A DNA stretch of 64,000 bases from an uncultured Saprospiraceae bacterium (GCA_938045585.1 CALIAU010000020.1:62001-126000), one strand, 5' to 3'. Shown: positions 9,118 through 18,473, counted from the first letter of the stretch. Numbers and translations are program-made. The notes: generated by a model from the sequence alone, not told the origin.

Positions 9118-10236
9118 ATGAGAAAATACATGCTTTTTATCTGTCTTCTTCCTTTGTCAGTCTTTGCACAAAACACGCTAATGGAAAGTATTATGCATGA
9201 TGGGAAGCAACGTGATTACACCTTGTATTTTCCAGCTTCATATGCGCAAAGCTCTGAAGACTATGCCTTGGTATTTAATTTTCATGGTTTTACTTCGAAT
9301 GGGGCGCAGCAACGTTTGTATTCGGAGATGGATAAGGTTGCGGATACTGCACAGGTAATTATGTGCTACCCTGAGGGAATTGATAATGCTTGGAATGTAG
9401 GATGGAATTTTGGAAGTATGGAAGACGATGTAGGATTTACTTCCGCAATGATAGATAAGTTTTTAAGTGATCATCGTGTGGACCCCAATAAAGTGTATGC
9501 ATGCGGGATGTCCAATGGTGGATTTTTTAGTTATAAGCTAGCTTGTGAACTCAGTTCAAAGATCGCAGCGGTGGCCTCTGTAACTGGAAGTATTGTTCCT
9601 GGTCAAGATGAGCAATGCATGCCGGGAAAGGCGGTACCTACTTTAGAAATTCACGGTACTGCTGACCCTATTGTTCCTTATGATGGATCTACAGGTGTTG
9701 CTATGCCAATTGAAGATGTTGTTGCTTTTTGGGTAGAGAACAATGGCTGTGCTAGTAATGCTGAACTGGTGGATATTCCAAACACATCCACAACGGATGC
9801 ATCCACTGCTCAAGTTCAAATTTATAATGACTGCACGAATGAAACAGAGGTTCATTTTATAAGAATTGAAGACGGGGGACATACCTGGCCGGGTGCTCCT
9901 ATTGTAATTGGTGTAACGAATCAGGACTTTCATGCAAGTCAATATATATGGGAATTTTTCTCTAAATTCTCTTTATCAGAAACCGTTTCTAATGTTCAAG
10001 AACCAGGTAGTGTGTTAGATGCTGTTACGCTTTATCCGAACCCAAGTAATGGGAATATTACTCTTTCCAATCTACCAGTAAAGAGTGAAATTGAACTATT
10101 TCATATGGACGGGAGGTTTATACTAAATAGGACATCGGCATCTCCAGAAGAGTCTTTTATTCTTAATCGAGGTGTGTATATTTTCCGTGTTAGACACAAC
10201 AAAGCGACAAATCAATTTTTCACTATAGTAGAATAA
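9118..10236 (+). CDS. Secreted PHB-depolymerase-like esterase with T9SS tail
   Basis: 372 residues. The signal peptide ends at FAQ near residue 18. The alpha/beta-hydrolase core resembles the polyhydroxybutyrate depolymerase/feruloyl esterase (LpqC-type) family: oxyanion region FNFHGFTSNG (residues 53-62), nucleophile elbow GMSNGG with Ser132, acid Asp183 in HGTADPIVPYDG, and His255 in GGHTWPG. From about residue 298 there is a type A T9SS sorting domain (TLYPNPSNGNITLSNL and a final beta-rich tail), so the enzyme should be exported to the surface or medium. Likely substrates are polyester or ester-linked plant polymers; which one cannot be said. A TAACTTTA box ends four bases before the ATG. 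The lipoprotein gene follows after only four bases, indicating an operon. Confidence 0.9.
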   Translation: MRKYMLFICLLPLSVFAQNTLMESIMHDGKQRDYTLYFPASYAQSSEDYALVFNFHGFTSNGAQQRLYSEMDKVADTAQVIMCYPEGIDNAWNVGWNFGSMEDDVGFTSAMIDKFLSDHRVDPNKVYACGMSNGGFFSYKLACELSSKIAAVASVTGSIVPGQDEQCMPGKAVPTLEIHGTADPIVPYDGSTGVAMPIEDVVAFWVENNGCASNAELVDIPNTSTTDASTAQVQIYNDCTNETEVHFIRIEDGGHTWPGAPIVIGVTNQDFHASQYIWEFFSKFSLSETVSNVQEPGSVLDAVTLYPNPSNGNITLSNLPVKSEIELFHMDGRFILNRTSASPEESFILNRGVYIFRVRHNKATNQFFTIVE

Positions 10237-10240
10237 TCTA

Positions 10241-11365
10241 ATGAAGATATTACAATATGTATTCGTTCTAATAAGTATCATTGCCTTTGCTTCTTGTAGT
10301 AAGAATGCGATGAAAGAGTTTGAGAAAGGAAATTCCCTTAAGGCATATGAGATACTGTATAAAAAAGCTAAGAAAGGAGATCTAACGCGTGATGAAAAAG
10401 AATTCTTTAAAACAGTGATTGTTGATTTAGTACAAGAAGACTCTATTAAATTATTTAGAAATATGGAGTCCGAAAGTTTAGAGGCAAACATGGAAGCGTA
10501 TTCTCATCTTAAGGAGATTAAGGAAAGACATGAAGACATTATTGCACTTCGTTACCCACTTCCTTCTTACAATTATTATAATCCTGATATGTATGATGGC
10601 CTTTCTTATGATGTGACGGAAGGTTTGTTTAACAGGGCACAAGAACGCTTGGATCGCACAATTCAAGAAGAGAACAAAATCCATGCTCGGAATGCGTATA
10701 CAGATCTTGAGCGCTTAGATGATTATCATGTGTCTGCCTCATATGATGTAGAAGGGCTAAAGCAAGAATGCATACGCTATGGAACTGTGTATACCTATGT
10801 GCAATTAGAAAATGATGTCAGTTTTGGCTCAAATTATATCGACAGATATTTTGATGATGATGAAATTAGGTTGACTGATTCTAGATGGAACAAGTATCAT
10901 TTCCGTAATGACTTAGATATTAATTATGATCGTATTGTAGAAGTGATATTGCGTAGAGCTGACTTTGATGATGATACGGATAGGTCTACAAAAAATTTCA
11001 GCGAACGTATTATTACGGGATATGAAACAGAAACAGACACCAGTGGAACTACAACGGAGACACCTATCTATGGGACTGTAACAGCAACTGTTACTACGGA
11101 AAAAATTACACGTGAATTAGAATTGACAGGATATTTTAATGTGCAGGAACGTGGAAAAAATGATGACAGAGATAATTTGAGTGAACAATATCGTGAGACT
11201 ATAGAGGTATATTCTCTAAGTGGAGATGAGCGTGCTCTATCCGATTCTTGGAGGAACAAATTAGATAAAGCACCTGAAGAATTTTCTAGAGAAGAAAATT
11301 TCTATAGAGAGGCGATAGAGGACTTTCTAGACGAAGCGGAGAGAAAATTAAATAGGTTGGATTAA
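10241..11365 (+). CDS. Uncharacterised lipoprotein
   Basis: 374 residues starting with a lipoprotein signal whose lipobox is FASC (Cys20). The mature part is highly charged and mostly helical. It begins with a TPR-like hairpin (KEFEKGNSLKAYEILYKKAKKGDL), continues with a tyrosine-rich stretch (YPLPSYNYYNPDMYDG), and has a threonine-rich beta segment in the second half (residues about 265-290). The C-terminal 40 residues look like a helix pair with many E, K and R. No family was recognised. It starts four bases after the esterase stop, so the two are co-transcribed. It could be a periplasmic or surface-anchored partner of the esterase, but nothing in the sequence proves a link. Confidence 0.75.
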   Translation: MKILQYVFVLISIIAFASCSKNAMKEFEKGNSLKAYEILYKKAKKGDLTRDEKEFFKTVIVDLVQEDSIKLFRNMESESLEANMEAYSHLKEIKERHEDIIALRYPLPSYNYYNPDMYDGLSYDVTEGLFNRAQERLDRTIQEENKIHARNAYTDLERLDDYHVSASYDVEGLKQECIRYGTVYTYVQLENDVSFGSNYIDRYFDDDEIRLTDSRWNKYHFRNDLDINYDRIVEVILRRADFDDDTDRSTKNFSERIITGYETETDTSGTTTETPIYGTVTATVTTEKITRELELTGYFNVQERGKNDDRDNLSEQYRETIEVYSLSGDERALSDSWRNKLDKAPEEFSREENFYREAIEDFLDEAERKLNRLD

Positions 11366-11397
11366 TTTTTTCGTGTGAAGGGATCACGTTTCTTTCT

Positions 11398-12855
11398 CTA
11401 GCCTTCTAAATATTTTTTCATTGCAAGGTATACTCCATTTGTCCAGCCAAATCCATCTTGGACTGGATATTCTCCGCCACCTGCTGTGAGGTCGACATCT
11501 TCTACATTATATTTTTCTACAAATTTGCCCGTTTCCTTAAAAACTTTTTCGTTGAGGCTCGTCCACCGTTTTGCGATAGTTCTAGCTAGATCTAGGTGTC
11601 CATAGTTATCTAAACCTTGCAAGGCTATCCATTGAAGTGGTGCCCAACCATTGGGAGCGTCCCACTGTTGCCCTGTGTTATTTGTCGTTGTGAGAAGGCC
11701 TCCCGAACGTAAGAAGTTCTGCTCTACAAACTGTGCTACTAGATCTGCATTTTCCTGTGGGACCATTTTAAAATAAAGTGGAAAAAGTGTGGCAAGAGAA
11801 GCGATATCCGTTCTTTGTCCTGTCAATAGATCAAAATCTTCATAGATTCCTTTCTCAGGATTCCAAGCTAGTTCTAAAAACTCTAAGCGTTGATCCAATT
11901 GATCATTTAGTTTTTCTATTTCGTTCGATTCTTCTGTCAATTCTAATAGATGTTCTTCCATCCCATACATTAGACAGTTTAAGTCTACTGGAACAATATT
12001 TAGCGTATTTATACTTGCTAGGTTGTGACCATCATTCAGCCAGCGTGAAGAAAAATCCCAACCAGATTCACAGGCTGCACGTAGGTGCATGTAAATTTTA
12101 TCTTTCTTTCTGCCGCTTTCTTTTGCGAGTTCCACATCTTCTTTATACGACTCTTCTCGTGGTGCATCCTTTGCATCAAAATAGCGATTTACCTTAATAC
12201 CAAATACTGTTGTTTGCCTATTCCCTGACATCCAAAATTTGTATTCCTTCTTAAGGGCGTCTTGATATTTTCTATTCAAAAACGGATCATCCAATCCTGC
12301 ATGCAGCTTTATCATTTGGGAGAAAAAGGGCGGCTGCGATCTACTTATAAAATACGTACGATTCCCATTAGGGATATGTCCAATCATGTCAATGAGATAT
12401 ACAAAGTTATCTAAGATACGTTCGATATCTCGACTACGTCCGTCGATTTTTAGGCCGAGCATTGTGAAGAAGCTATCCCAATAATACACTTCCGCAAATC
12501 TTCCTCCTGGGACAATATATGGATAGGGTAAGGCAATAAGAGAGTCTCCCTCTATTTCCTTGTCTGCACTTCTTTCTAAAACAGACCATAGTTTGCTCAC
12601 ATGTTCTTTAGGATCATCTAATAAGTTTGAAATAAAGTCCGACTCTTTTCTATTAGGAACAATGAAGTGTTTATTTACAAACATCCAAAGATCAAAGTCT
12701 TCTTTTTTGGACTCTCGATAATATTGGTACACAATTTCGCCTGGAGCGATTCTGGGAATACAATCTACAAAGGTTTTTGAGTCTTCAAATATGCCCCCAA
12801 GTTGCACTGCATCGAAGAGTTGTTTATATAAAATATCTGCAGTAGTTAAATCCAT
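11398..12855 (-). CDS. Alpha,alpha-trehalase, GH37
   Basis: 485 residues without a signal peptide, so probably cytoplasmic. It splits trehalose into two glucoses. Both GH37 signatures are present: PGGRFAEVYYWDSF at about 116-129 and QWDAPNGWAPLQW near residue 395. The catalytic acid is expected at Asp267 in ESGWDFSSRW and the base at the Glu of EKYN near residue 445. It is shorter than the E. coli enzymes (about 550-565) because it lacks their N-terminal extension. The start codon directly follows the stop codon of the MFS transporter gene with no gap, so the two form an operon. I infer that the transporter brings in trehalose or a related disaccharide and the trehalase hydrolyses it. Confidence 0.95.
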   Translation of the reverse strand: MDLTTADILYKQLFDAVQLGGIFEDSKTFVDCIPRIAPGEIVYQYYRESKKEDFDLWMFVNKHFIVPNRKESDFISNLLDDPKEHVSKLWSVLERSADKEIEGDSLIALPYPYIVPGGRFAEVYYWDSFFTMLGLKIDGRSRDIERILDNFVYLIDMIGHIPNGNRTYFISRSQPPFFSQMIKLHAGLDDPFLNRKYQDALKKEYKFWMSGNRQTTVFGIKVNRYFDAKDAPREESYKEDVELAKESGRKKDKIYMHLRAACESGWDFSSRWLNDGHNLASINTLNIVPVDLNCLMYGMEEHLLELTEESNEIEKLNDQLDQRLEFLELAWNPEKGIYEDFDLLTGQRTDIASLATLFPLYFKMVPQENADLVAQFVEQNFLRSGGLLTTTNNTGQQWDAPNGWAPLQWIALQGLDNYGHLDLARTIAKRWTSLNEKVFKETGKFVEKYNVEDVDLTAGGGEYPVQDGFGWTNGVYLAMKKYLEG

Positions 12856-14091
12856 TTATTTCATTTCTTTTTTATTCATCCTACTTAGGATTATAAGGCA
12901 AACCGCAAGAAGTATAATAGGAATAAGTGACATATAAAAGGCAGTTACGCCGTCAAAATGTTCGAAGACATTTCCAGTAAGTATAGAACCCGTCGTACCA
13001 CCCAGTGCTGAAAAGACAACAATCAGTCCTGACATGGATGCATGTAAGGGTTTGGGAAGAGAAGAGAGTATGACTGAATTTATTGTAGGATAAATGGGCG
13101 CTAAAAAAATTCCCATTAAGGGAAATAGATAAGCGACCAAGGGTGCATTAAACCAATTTGTACTTGCGGCATCTATGTTTAGCCCTTTGGTTAAAGGGAG
13201 ATTTATAAGGACACAAACAGAAATTAAGGCTAAGCAGGTCAGTGTAAAACTCAACCAATTTACTTTTCTCAAAATGATTCCAGAGGCTAATCTACCTACA
13301 GCGAAAGCACCTGCAAGAATTGCTCCTGCCTGTATACCCATACTTGCAGAAACACCAAGTACATCGTTATAAAATGTAGGCATCCAAGTTTGAAATGATT
13401 GTTCAATAAGTACAAAAAGAAAGGCACTCATTGCAAAGACAAGAATCAGTGGTTTCACGAAGAGCTTAAACATAGCCGCAAGATCTTCTCCGATATTATT
13501 TCCTTCAACCCGTGCCTCTGATTCGTCTAGTTTAGAAAAGAAGAGTAAGGCAAAAGCAAGAAAGCTTAAGAGACCCAGATACCAATACATGCTCAACCAT
13601 TCTTCTGATTTTGGATTATTGTCATCAATGAAAAATGAAATAAATAGATTTCCAAATAAGACCCCTATCATAAAAACGCCTTCAATCAAGCTCATTAAAC
13701 TAGAGTGTTCTTGTGTGCCATCCGTAATCAAGCCTATGGTTGCAAAAACACTAATTTTTATGAGAGCAAAGGTGACACCGATTGTAAAGAAGAGCATCTT
13801 AAAATACCAAAATCCATCTGCGAAGGATGGGATAATAAAACACATAAGTCCAACAATAGCTAGACTAATAAGCATGGCTCTTTTTATTCCAAGTCTTGGT
13901 AATAATGAAGCGACTAAAAAAGAAGCTACTGCGATGGGTAAGTCTTTAAAAGCTTCTAAGATACTAGCAGCGCCCTGCGTTAAATCATAATTACGTTGCA
14001 CTTGAAGAATTACGGCACCTACACTATTTAAAAGTATAGCAAAAACAAAGTAGTTTAAAAATAGCGAGATGCGAATTCCGAGATTTTTCAT
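12856..14091 (-). CDS. MFS transporter, trehalase partner
   Basis: 411 residues with about 12 hydrophobic segments and a central cytoplasmic loop near residues 195-210 (KLDESEARVEGNNIGED). The loop after TM2 carries the MFS motif A position in reduced form (LLPRLGIKRAM). It resembles sugar-proton symporters of the fucose-permease-like group. Its stop codon abuts the trehalase ATG, so the genes are translated from one message and the most economical reading is disaccharide uptake. Substrate is inferred from context only. The 89-base gap to the divergent amidohydrolase gene contains a near-consensus CTACTTTG box (minus strand, 14112-14119). Confidence 0.85.
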   Translation of the reverse strand: MKNLGIRISLFLNYFVFAILLNSVGAVILQVQRNYDLTQGAASILEAFKDLPIAVASFLVASLLPRLGIKRAMLISLAIVGLMCFIIPSFADGFWYFKMLFFTIGVTFALIKISVFATIGLITDGTQEHSSLMSLIEGVFMIGVLFGNLFISFFIDDNNPKSEEWLSMYWYLGLLSFLAFALLFFSKLDESEARVEGNNIGEDLAAMFKLFVKPLILVFAMSAFLFVLIEQSFQTWMPTFYNDVLGVSASMGIQAGAILAGAFAVGRLASGIILRKVNWLSFTLTCLALISVCVLINLPLTKGLNIDAASTNWFNAPLVAYLFPLMGIFLAPIYPTINSVILSSLPKPLHASMSGLIVVFSALGGTTGSILTGNVFEHFDGVTAFYMSLIPIILLAVCLIILSRMNKKEMK

Positions 14092-14180
14092 TTTAGAGTC
14101 GATATAAAATACAAAGTAGACAATTTATATGAATATGGAATCAATAAAAATTCCTAATTTGATTGCTTAAGATAAACACT

Positions 14181-15452
14181 ATGAAAAATCAAATCCTTTT
14201 CTTTTTACTAGTCTGTTCTTCTGTATCTGCACAGACAAAATATATTCATTGCGGTCAATTATTTGATGGAGACAGCAAAACTATTGCTAAGGAAGTAACG
14301 ATAGTCATTGACGGAAAAAGTATTACTGAAGTGCGTAATGGTTATGCAGAAGCAAGTGGTGATATAGAACTTATTGATTTAAAAAACAGTTTTGTAATGC
14401 CTGGCTTCATGGATATGCATGTGCATATAGAGCATGAGTCCAATCCTAAGGCATATGAAAATCGGTTTAGGGAAGATCCTGCAGATATGGCATTGCGGGC
14501 AACTAGCTATTGTGAGAAAACCTTGATGGCAGGATTTACAACAGTGCGCGATTTAGGTGGTAGTGGTGTAAATGTATCCTTACAAAAAGCCATAGCACGT
14601 GGTTTTGTAAAGGGCCCAAGAATCTATACCTCTGAAAAGTCCTTAGCTACTACTGGAGGTCATGCTGATCCAAGCAATGGTGTTCGTTCTGATCTAAGAG
14701 GAAACCCTGGGCCGAAAGAAGGGGTAATCAACAGTGTCGAAGATGCAAAAAAGGCTGTTCGTCAGCGCTACAAAAACGGAGCTGATCTTATAAAGATAAC
14801 AGCAACAGGTGGTGTATTAAGTGTAGCCAAAGATGGGTCTGGACCACAGTTTACCTTGGAAGAAATACAAGCCGTAGTGGAAACAGCCAAGGATTATGGT
14901 ATGACAACTGCTGCACATGCACATGGTATTGAGGGGATGCGCAGAGCTATTATAGCAGGGATATCAAGTATAGAACATGGCAGCTATATGGACGAACCCA
15001 CTATGGATCTGATGATAAAACATGGTACTTATCTTGTACCTACTATTTCAGCTGGAAATTTTGTGACAGAAAAGGCAAAGATTCCTGGGTTTTATCCTGA
15101 GGTCATCGTACCTAAGGCTTTAGAAATAGGGCCTTTAATGGAAGACATGTTTAGAAAGGCTTATAATAGAGGAGTAAAGATTGCCTTTGGTACGGATTCG
15201 GGTGTTTCCTATCATGGTGATAATGCAAAAGAATTTGAGCTAATGGTAGAGCATGGTATGTCCGAGATAGATGCTCTTCTTTCTGCAACGAAGCATGCTT
15301 CTACCCTTCTTAATATCCATGACAAGGTAGGCTCTATCAAGAAGGGCATGTGGGCAGATATTGTAGCGGTAGAATCTAGTCCTTTAGAAGATATCAAGGT
15401 TCTGCAAAATGTATCGTTTGTTATGAAGGAGGGAATTGTGTATAAGGAGTAG
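14181..15452 (+). CDS. Secreted amidohydrolase family protein
   Basis: 423 residues from the ATG at 14181, which opens a good signal peptide (MKNQILFFLLVCSSVSAQ); a TTG further upstream would spoil it. The protein has the small N-terminal beta domain and TIM barrel of the amidohydrolase superfamily. Metal ligands are visible: HVH in GFMDMHVHIE, the lysine of DLIKITATGG, His in TTAAHAHG, His in SIEHGS, and Asp in FGTDSGV. The closest recognisable group is the imidazolonepropionase/Xaa-Pro dipeptidase-type amidohydrolases, many of which are periplasmic and cleave prolidase-type or other cyclic amide substrates. The exact substrate is unknown. It stands alone on the plus strand and is convergent with the CvfB-like gene across a hairpin array. 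Confidence 0.9.
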   Translation: MKNQILFFLLVCSSVSAQTKYIHCGQLFDGDSKTIAKEVTIVIDGKSITEVRNGYAEASGDIELIDLKNSFVMPGFMDMHVHIEHESNPKAYENRFREDPADMALRATSYCEKTLMAGFTTVRDLGGSGVNVSLQKAIARGFVKGPRIYTSEKSLATTGGHADPSNGVRSDLRGNPGPKEGVINSVEDAKKAVRQRYKNGADLIKITATGGVLSVAKDGSGPQFTLEEIQAVVETAKDYGMTTAAHAHGIEGMRRAIIAGISSIEHGSYMDEPTMDLMIKHGTYLVPTISAGNFVTEKAKIPGFYPEVIVPKALEIGPLMEDMFRKAYNRGVKIAFGTDSGVSYHGDNAKEFELMVEHGMSEIDALLSATKHASTLLNIHDKVGSIKKGMWADIVAVESSPLEDIKVLQNVSFVMKEGIVYKE

Positions 15453-15461
15453 CTTGGGCGG

Positions 15462-15653
15462 CCTGCCTGCTTACGCACGTAGGCAGGTATCACGGTGTCC
15501 GGTGTCACGGCCTGCCTGCTTACGCACGTAGGCAGGTGTCACGGTGTCCGGTGTCACGGCCTGCCTGCTTACGCACGTAGGCAGGTGTCACGGCCTGCCT
15601 GCTTACGCACGTAGGCAGGTGTCTCGGCCTGCCTGCTTACGCAGGTAGGCAGG
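15462..15653. repeat. Five-copy tandem hairpin (REP-like) array
   Basis: Five copies of a 26-base palindromic unit (arms CCTGCCT and AGGCAGG around GCTTACGCACGT) lie at 15462-15487, 15511-15536, 15560-15585, 15594-15619 and 15628-15653. The last copy has one change (GCAGGT for GCACGT). The first three are spaced by a near-identical 23-base linker containing CACGGTGTCCGGTGTCACGG; the last intervals are only 8 bases (TGTCACGG, TGTCTCGG). Period is therefore 49, 49, 34, 34. The array exactly fills the gap between two convergent stop codons. The same hairpin occurs singly at 39138-39163 and in shorter form at 9000-9021. Confidence 0.9.
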
Positions 15654-15657
15654 TTCA

Positions 15658-16494
15658 CTAGAGTTTGCGAACGCCTTTTTCTTCTAGGCTTACCAGGCGT
15701 TGTTTATACAAGCTGCCGAGTATTTTTTTAAACAACTTTTTACTAATACCAAATTCATCTCGAATTGCGTCTGGTGCGCTCTTATCTGTAAAGGGTAAAA
15801 ATCCATCATGTGCTTCAATGGCATCCATAATTAGTTTTTCATTTGCTGAAATACTTTTATGTCCAATAGGTGTTAAGCTTACATCTATTTTTCCATCCTC
15901 TCTTAATGGTTTGATATAGCCTTTACATGCTTCTCCGATTTCTAGATTTCTGGTGATTTCATTTTTGTATAGCAATCCACTAAAGTGGGGAAGAATCAGA
16001 ACACGGTAACCTATTTCGGTTTCTTCGTAGACAAGCAATTCTACTTCTTGGCCCATGCTAAGACTATCTTTTTCTGGACTTTTCAAAAAGGGGCGTAATT
16101 TGGTAGTTCCCACTAGACGGTCGCTGAGTTCGTCGAGATACATATAAACGACACAGCGTTGCTCTGGATATAACTTTCGAGCTTGATTGCTGAATGGAAT
16201 GAGTAATTCTTTGGGAACTCCCCAGCCACAAAAAGCACCAAATTCGTTTACACTATTAACTTGCAGCGTTGCAAACTTTCCAACAGTTATCAGTGGTTTT
16301 TCAGTGGTAGCAATGTCGCGTTCTTCTGAATCGCAATATACAAAGACATCTATCTTCTTACCTACTTCCATCTCTTCCGTAATGAAGGATCTTGGTAGGA
16401 GTACCTCCTCTTCATCTTCAGTGTCCGTTAGGTAAAATCCTTGCGGCATTTCTCTTTCAATAGTAAGGGTTTGATACTCTCCAACTTTAATCAT
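15658..16494 (-). CDS. CvfB-like S1 RNA-binding protein
   Basis: 278 residues. The layout matches the CvfB/YitL family: three consecutive S1-type beta barrels (about residues 1-60, 65-135 with VNEFGAFCGWGVPKELLIPFS, and 145-210 with a GLLYKNEI strand) followed by a C-terminal winged helix (AIEAHDGFLPFTDKSAPDAIRDEFGISKKLFKKILGSLYKQ). Family members bind RNA, and CvfB of Staphylococcus affects expression of virulence genes; the exact role in Bacteroidota is not known. A TATATTTG box ends four bases before the ATG, which would place the transcription start at or next to the start codon. It is convergent with the amidohydrolase, with the hairpin array between them. Confidence 0.9.
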   Translation of the reverse strand: MIKVGEYQTLTIEREMPQGFYLTDTEDEEEVLLPRSFITEEMEVGKKIDVFVYCDSEERDIATTEKPLITVGKFATLQVNSVNEFGAFCGWGVPKELLIPFSNQARKLYPEQRCVVYMYLDELSDRLVGTTKLRPFLKSPEKDSLSMGQEVELLVYEETEIGYRVLILPHFSGLLYKNEITRNLEIGEACKGYIKPLREDGKIDVSLTPIGHKSISANEKLIMDAIEAHDGFLPFTDKSAPDAIRDEFGISKKLFKKILGSLYKQRLVSLEEKGVRKL

Positions 16495-16498
16495 GCTA

Positions 16499-16506
16499 CA
16501 AATATA
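16499..16506 (-). promoter_or_regulatory. Candidate -7 box for the CvfB-like gene
   Basis: TATATTTG on the minus strand fits the Bacteroidota -7 consensus TAnnTTTG exactly and ends four bases before the ATG. No TTG is found at the expected distance upstream, so this is only half of a promoter. If used, the message would be leaderless or nearly so. Confidence 0.4.
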
Positions 16507-16548
16507 GATTGATTTGGTGAATACTTTAGTGCTGAAAAATTATACTTC

Positions 16549-16950
16549 TCAATCTAGTATTCTACCCACTTCCTCCTTTGTTGCAACGCGACAGCTTGCA
16601 CGTTTACCAAACCAGCTATATCTATTCTTAGCTATGATACGATAAACGCCATCTCTTATAAATTTGGGAAGTAATATAAAGATGTAAAAAATGGTATACC
16701 ATCCTCCTACTATTCTCAAAGCAGTTAAGGAGGCCGTTGAAAAACTTAAAAATTGCCCCTCATGGATAAGGACTAAGCTATTTAAATTTGTAGTCATTTC
16801 TTTGGGAAGGATATGTTCTGCCGTTTTCCCTTGTAGCGAAGCAAAGCGTAGTTTCTTTTTTTTGTCAATACGCATCAGGAAGTTGACGAAGTTGTTGCAT
16901 AAGGAACATACACCATCGAAAAAAAGAATATGTTCGTGTTGTTTGGTCAT
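16549..16950 (-). CDS. DCC family thiol-disulfide oxidoreductase (DUF393)
   Basis: 133 residues. The N-terminus LFFDGVCSLCNNFVNFLMRID carries the DGxCxxC motif (DGVCSLC) that names the DCC family; the two cysteines form a thioredoxin-like active site. Further family features are RFASLQG (residues about 36-42), SLVLI, and the aromatic helical C-terminus RDGVYRIIAKNRYSWFGKR. There is no signal peptide, so it acts in the cytoplasm or at the membrane. The family is presumed to be redox-active, but substrates are unknown. It is downstream of the gldE cluster on the other side of a 96-base gap in the same orientation, with no clear operon link. Confidence 0.92.
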   Translation of the reverse strand: MTKQHEHILFFDGVCSLCNNFVNFLMRIDKKKKLRFASLQGKTAEHILPKEMTTNLNSLVLIHEGQFLSFSTASLTALRIVGGWYTIFYIFILLPKFIRDGVYRIIAKNRYSWFGKRASCRVATKEEVGRILD

Positions 16951-17046
16951 ACTATTTTAAATGCCCTGAATTATAAACAGTTATGAAATGAAATAGTTTT
17001 TTTGTGAAACCTGAGACATAAATAAATATTTCCTCAGAAATGAAGA

Positions 17047-18447
17047 TTAGGCAGTGAGTCTAGACAAGATTGTAATTTTAATCTTCTCAATTCTTCTCTT
17101 ATTTACTGCTAGGATTTTGAAACTAAATCTATCGAAAATAAATTCAGCGTTCTTCTTGGGTATAGATCCCACGAGTTCTAATATTAATCCAGCCAAGGAA
17201 TCAGAACTTCCTTTTACCCTATCGAACACCTCTGTATCTTCCTCAATGAGACGTGCCACATCATTGAGCAAGGACTTGCCTTCAAAGATGTAATTAAAGT
17301 CATCAATTTTAGTGTATTCAATTTCTTCTTCTTCGTCAAATTCATCTTTGATATCCCCAATAACTTCCTCCATGATATCCTCTAAGGTGACTATGCCTGC
17401 ACTTCCTCCAAACTCATCTACTACAATCGCCATGTGCATTCGTTTCTTTTGGAATTCTTTCAAAAGGTCATCAATTTTTTTTGCTTCCGGTATATAGAGG
17501 ATGTCGGTACGCACTAAGTCTTGCCATGCAAAGTCATTTCCTTCTTCATTATGGCCTAATAGATCTTTCACATAGAGTATTCCCTTTATGTTATCAAAGT
17601 CTTCTTCAAAGACTGGAATTCTCGAATAGCCATGCTCTTTGATCATATCAATGACTTCTCGATACTTTGTTTCTAAATCTAAGGCAAGAACATCCATTCT
17701 TGGTTTCATTATTTGCTTTGTGGATACATCTCCAAATTTCAAGATACCTCTTAATATGTCCACTTCTTCTTCTGCGTCTTGTTCTTGGCTTACTGTAAGT
17801 TTGATTGCCTTATCGAGTTGCTCTCTACTTGTAGTTATTGCTTGACTATTCCCTACTCTATTTTCCATGGCTGTTCCCCAACGTACAAGAATCTTACTTA
17901 TAGGTCTAAACAGCCAATTTAGTCCAGAAATTGGTCTAGCCATGAATTTAGAAAATCCGAGGTGATTTACATTTGCATATATTTTAGGTGCTACTTCTCC
18001 GAAGAGAAGAAGTAAAAAGGTTACTAGACCCACAGTCATAATAAATCGAATCAATGTATTCGCAAAACCAAGGGACATATTAAACAGCTCTGCAAGTTGA
18101 TTACCCCATTCGGATAATAGAGCATCTGGTAGGGTTCTACGGATTAAATAATCGGTAAGAATAACTATAGCAATATTAATAAGATTATTTGCAACTAAGA
18201 TAGTAGCTAAGAGTTCTCTTGGTTTTAATCTCAGTTTCTTAATGCATTTATCAACAGGAGAATTTTCTGTATCTAGGTTTTGAAGGTCAGTCTTGGATAA
18301 TGAAAAGAATGCTACCTCTGAACCTGACACCAGAGCAGAGCATATCAGCAGAGCTACCAAAAACAAAATGCTTAAGGGTATGCCGTATGACAGTAGTAAG
18401 ATTGCATTGAAATTATATAGAATCTCCAGGGGAGGCTCTGGGTCCAA
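17047..18447 (-). CDS. gldE: GldE, gliding-associated CNNM/CorC-type protein
   Basis: 466 residues. An N-terminal DUF21/CNNM membrane domain (about residues 20-200, four hydrophobic segments, starting SALVSGSEVAFFSLSKTDL) is followed by a pair of CBS domains (about 235-355, MKPRMDVLALDLETKYREV and the second with MHMAIVVDEFGGSAGIVTLEDIMEEVIGD), and a C-terminal CorC/HlyC transporter-associated domain. In Flavobacterium johnsoniae GldE is a gliding protein of this family. The order mutY, ssb, gldE seen here is the order known from gliding Bacteroidota, which supports the name over a generic CorC. The usual partner gldD is not next to it in this window. It begins 26 bases after the ssb stop and is likely co-transcribed with it. 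Confidence 0.88.
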   Translation of the reverse strand: MDPEPPLEILYNFNAILLLSYGIPLSILFLVALLICSALVSGSEVAFFSLSKTDLQNLDTENSPVDKCIKKLRLKPRELLATILVANNLINIAIVILTDYLIRRTLPDALLSEWGNQLAELFNMSLGFANTLIRFIMTVGLVTFLLLLFGEVAPKIYANVNHLGFSKFMARPISGLNWLFRPISKILVRWGTAMENRVGNSQAITTSREQLDKAIKLTVSQEQDAEEEVDILRGILKFGDVSTKQIMKPRMDVLALDLETKYREVIDMIKEHGYSRIPVFEEDFDNIKGILYVKDLLGHNEEGNDFAWQDLVRTDILYIPEAKKIDDLLKEFQKKRMHMAIVVDEFGGSAGIVTLEDIMEEVIGDIKDEFDEEEEIEYTKIDDFNYIFEGKSLLNDVARLIEEDTEVFDRVKGSSDSLAGLILELVGSIPKKNAEFIFDRFSFKILAVNKRRIEKIKITILSRLTA

Positions 18448-18473
18448 TTTTTTGGATTTAGTTAAAAAATAAA

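Noticed and set aside
8882..9121. Open frame with CGCNPCVSC-type cysteines before the esterase gene
   Set aside because: It runs through repeat copy D, the codons look random and its end overlaps the esterase start.
11371..11395. Terminator between the lipoprotein and trehalase genes
   Set aside because: CGTG and CACG arms around a purine loop give only a short, bulged stem; T runs flank it, but support is too weak for a feature.
15462..15653. CRISPR array
   Set aside because: The repeats are 26-base palindromes, but the linkers are near-identical rather than unique, only two lengths occur, and no cas gene is nearby.
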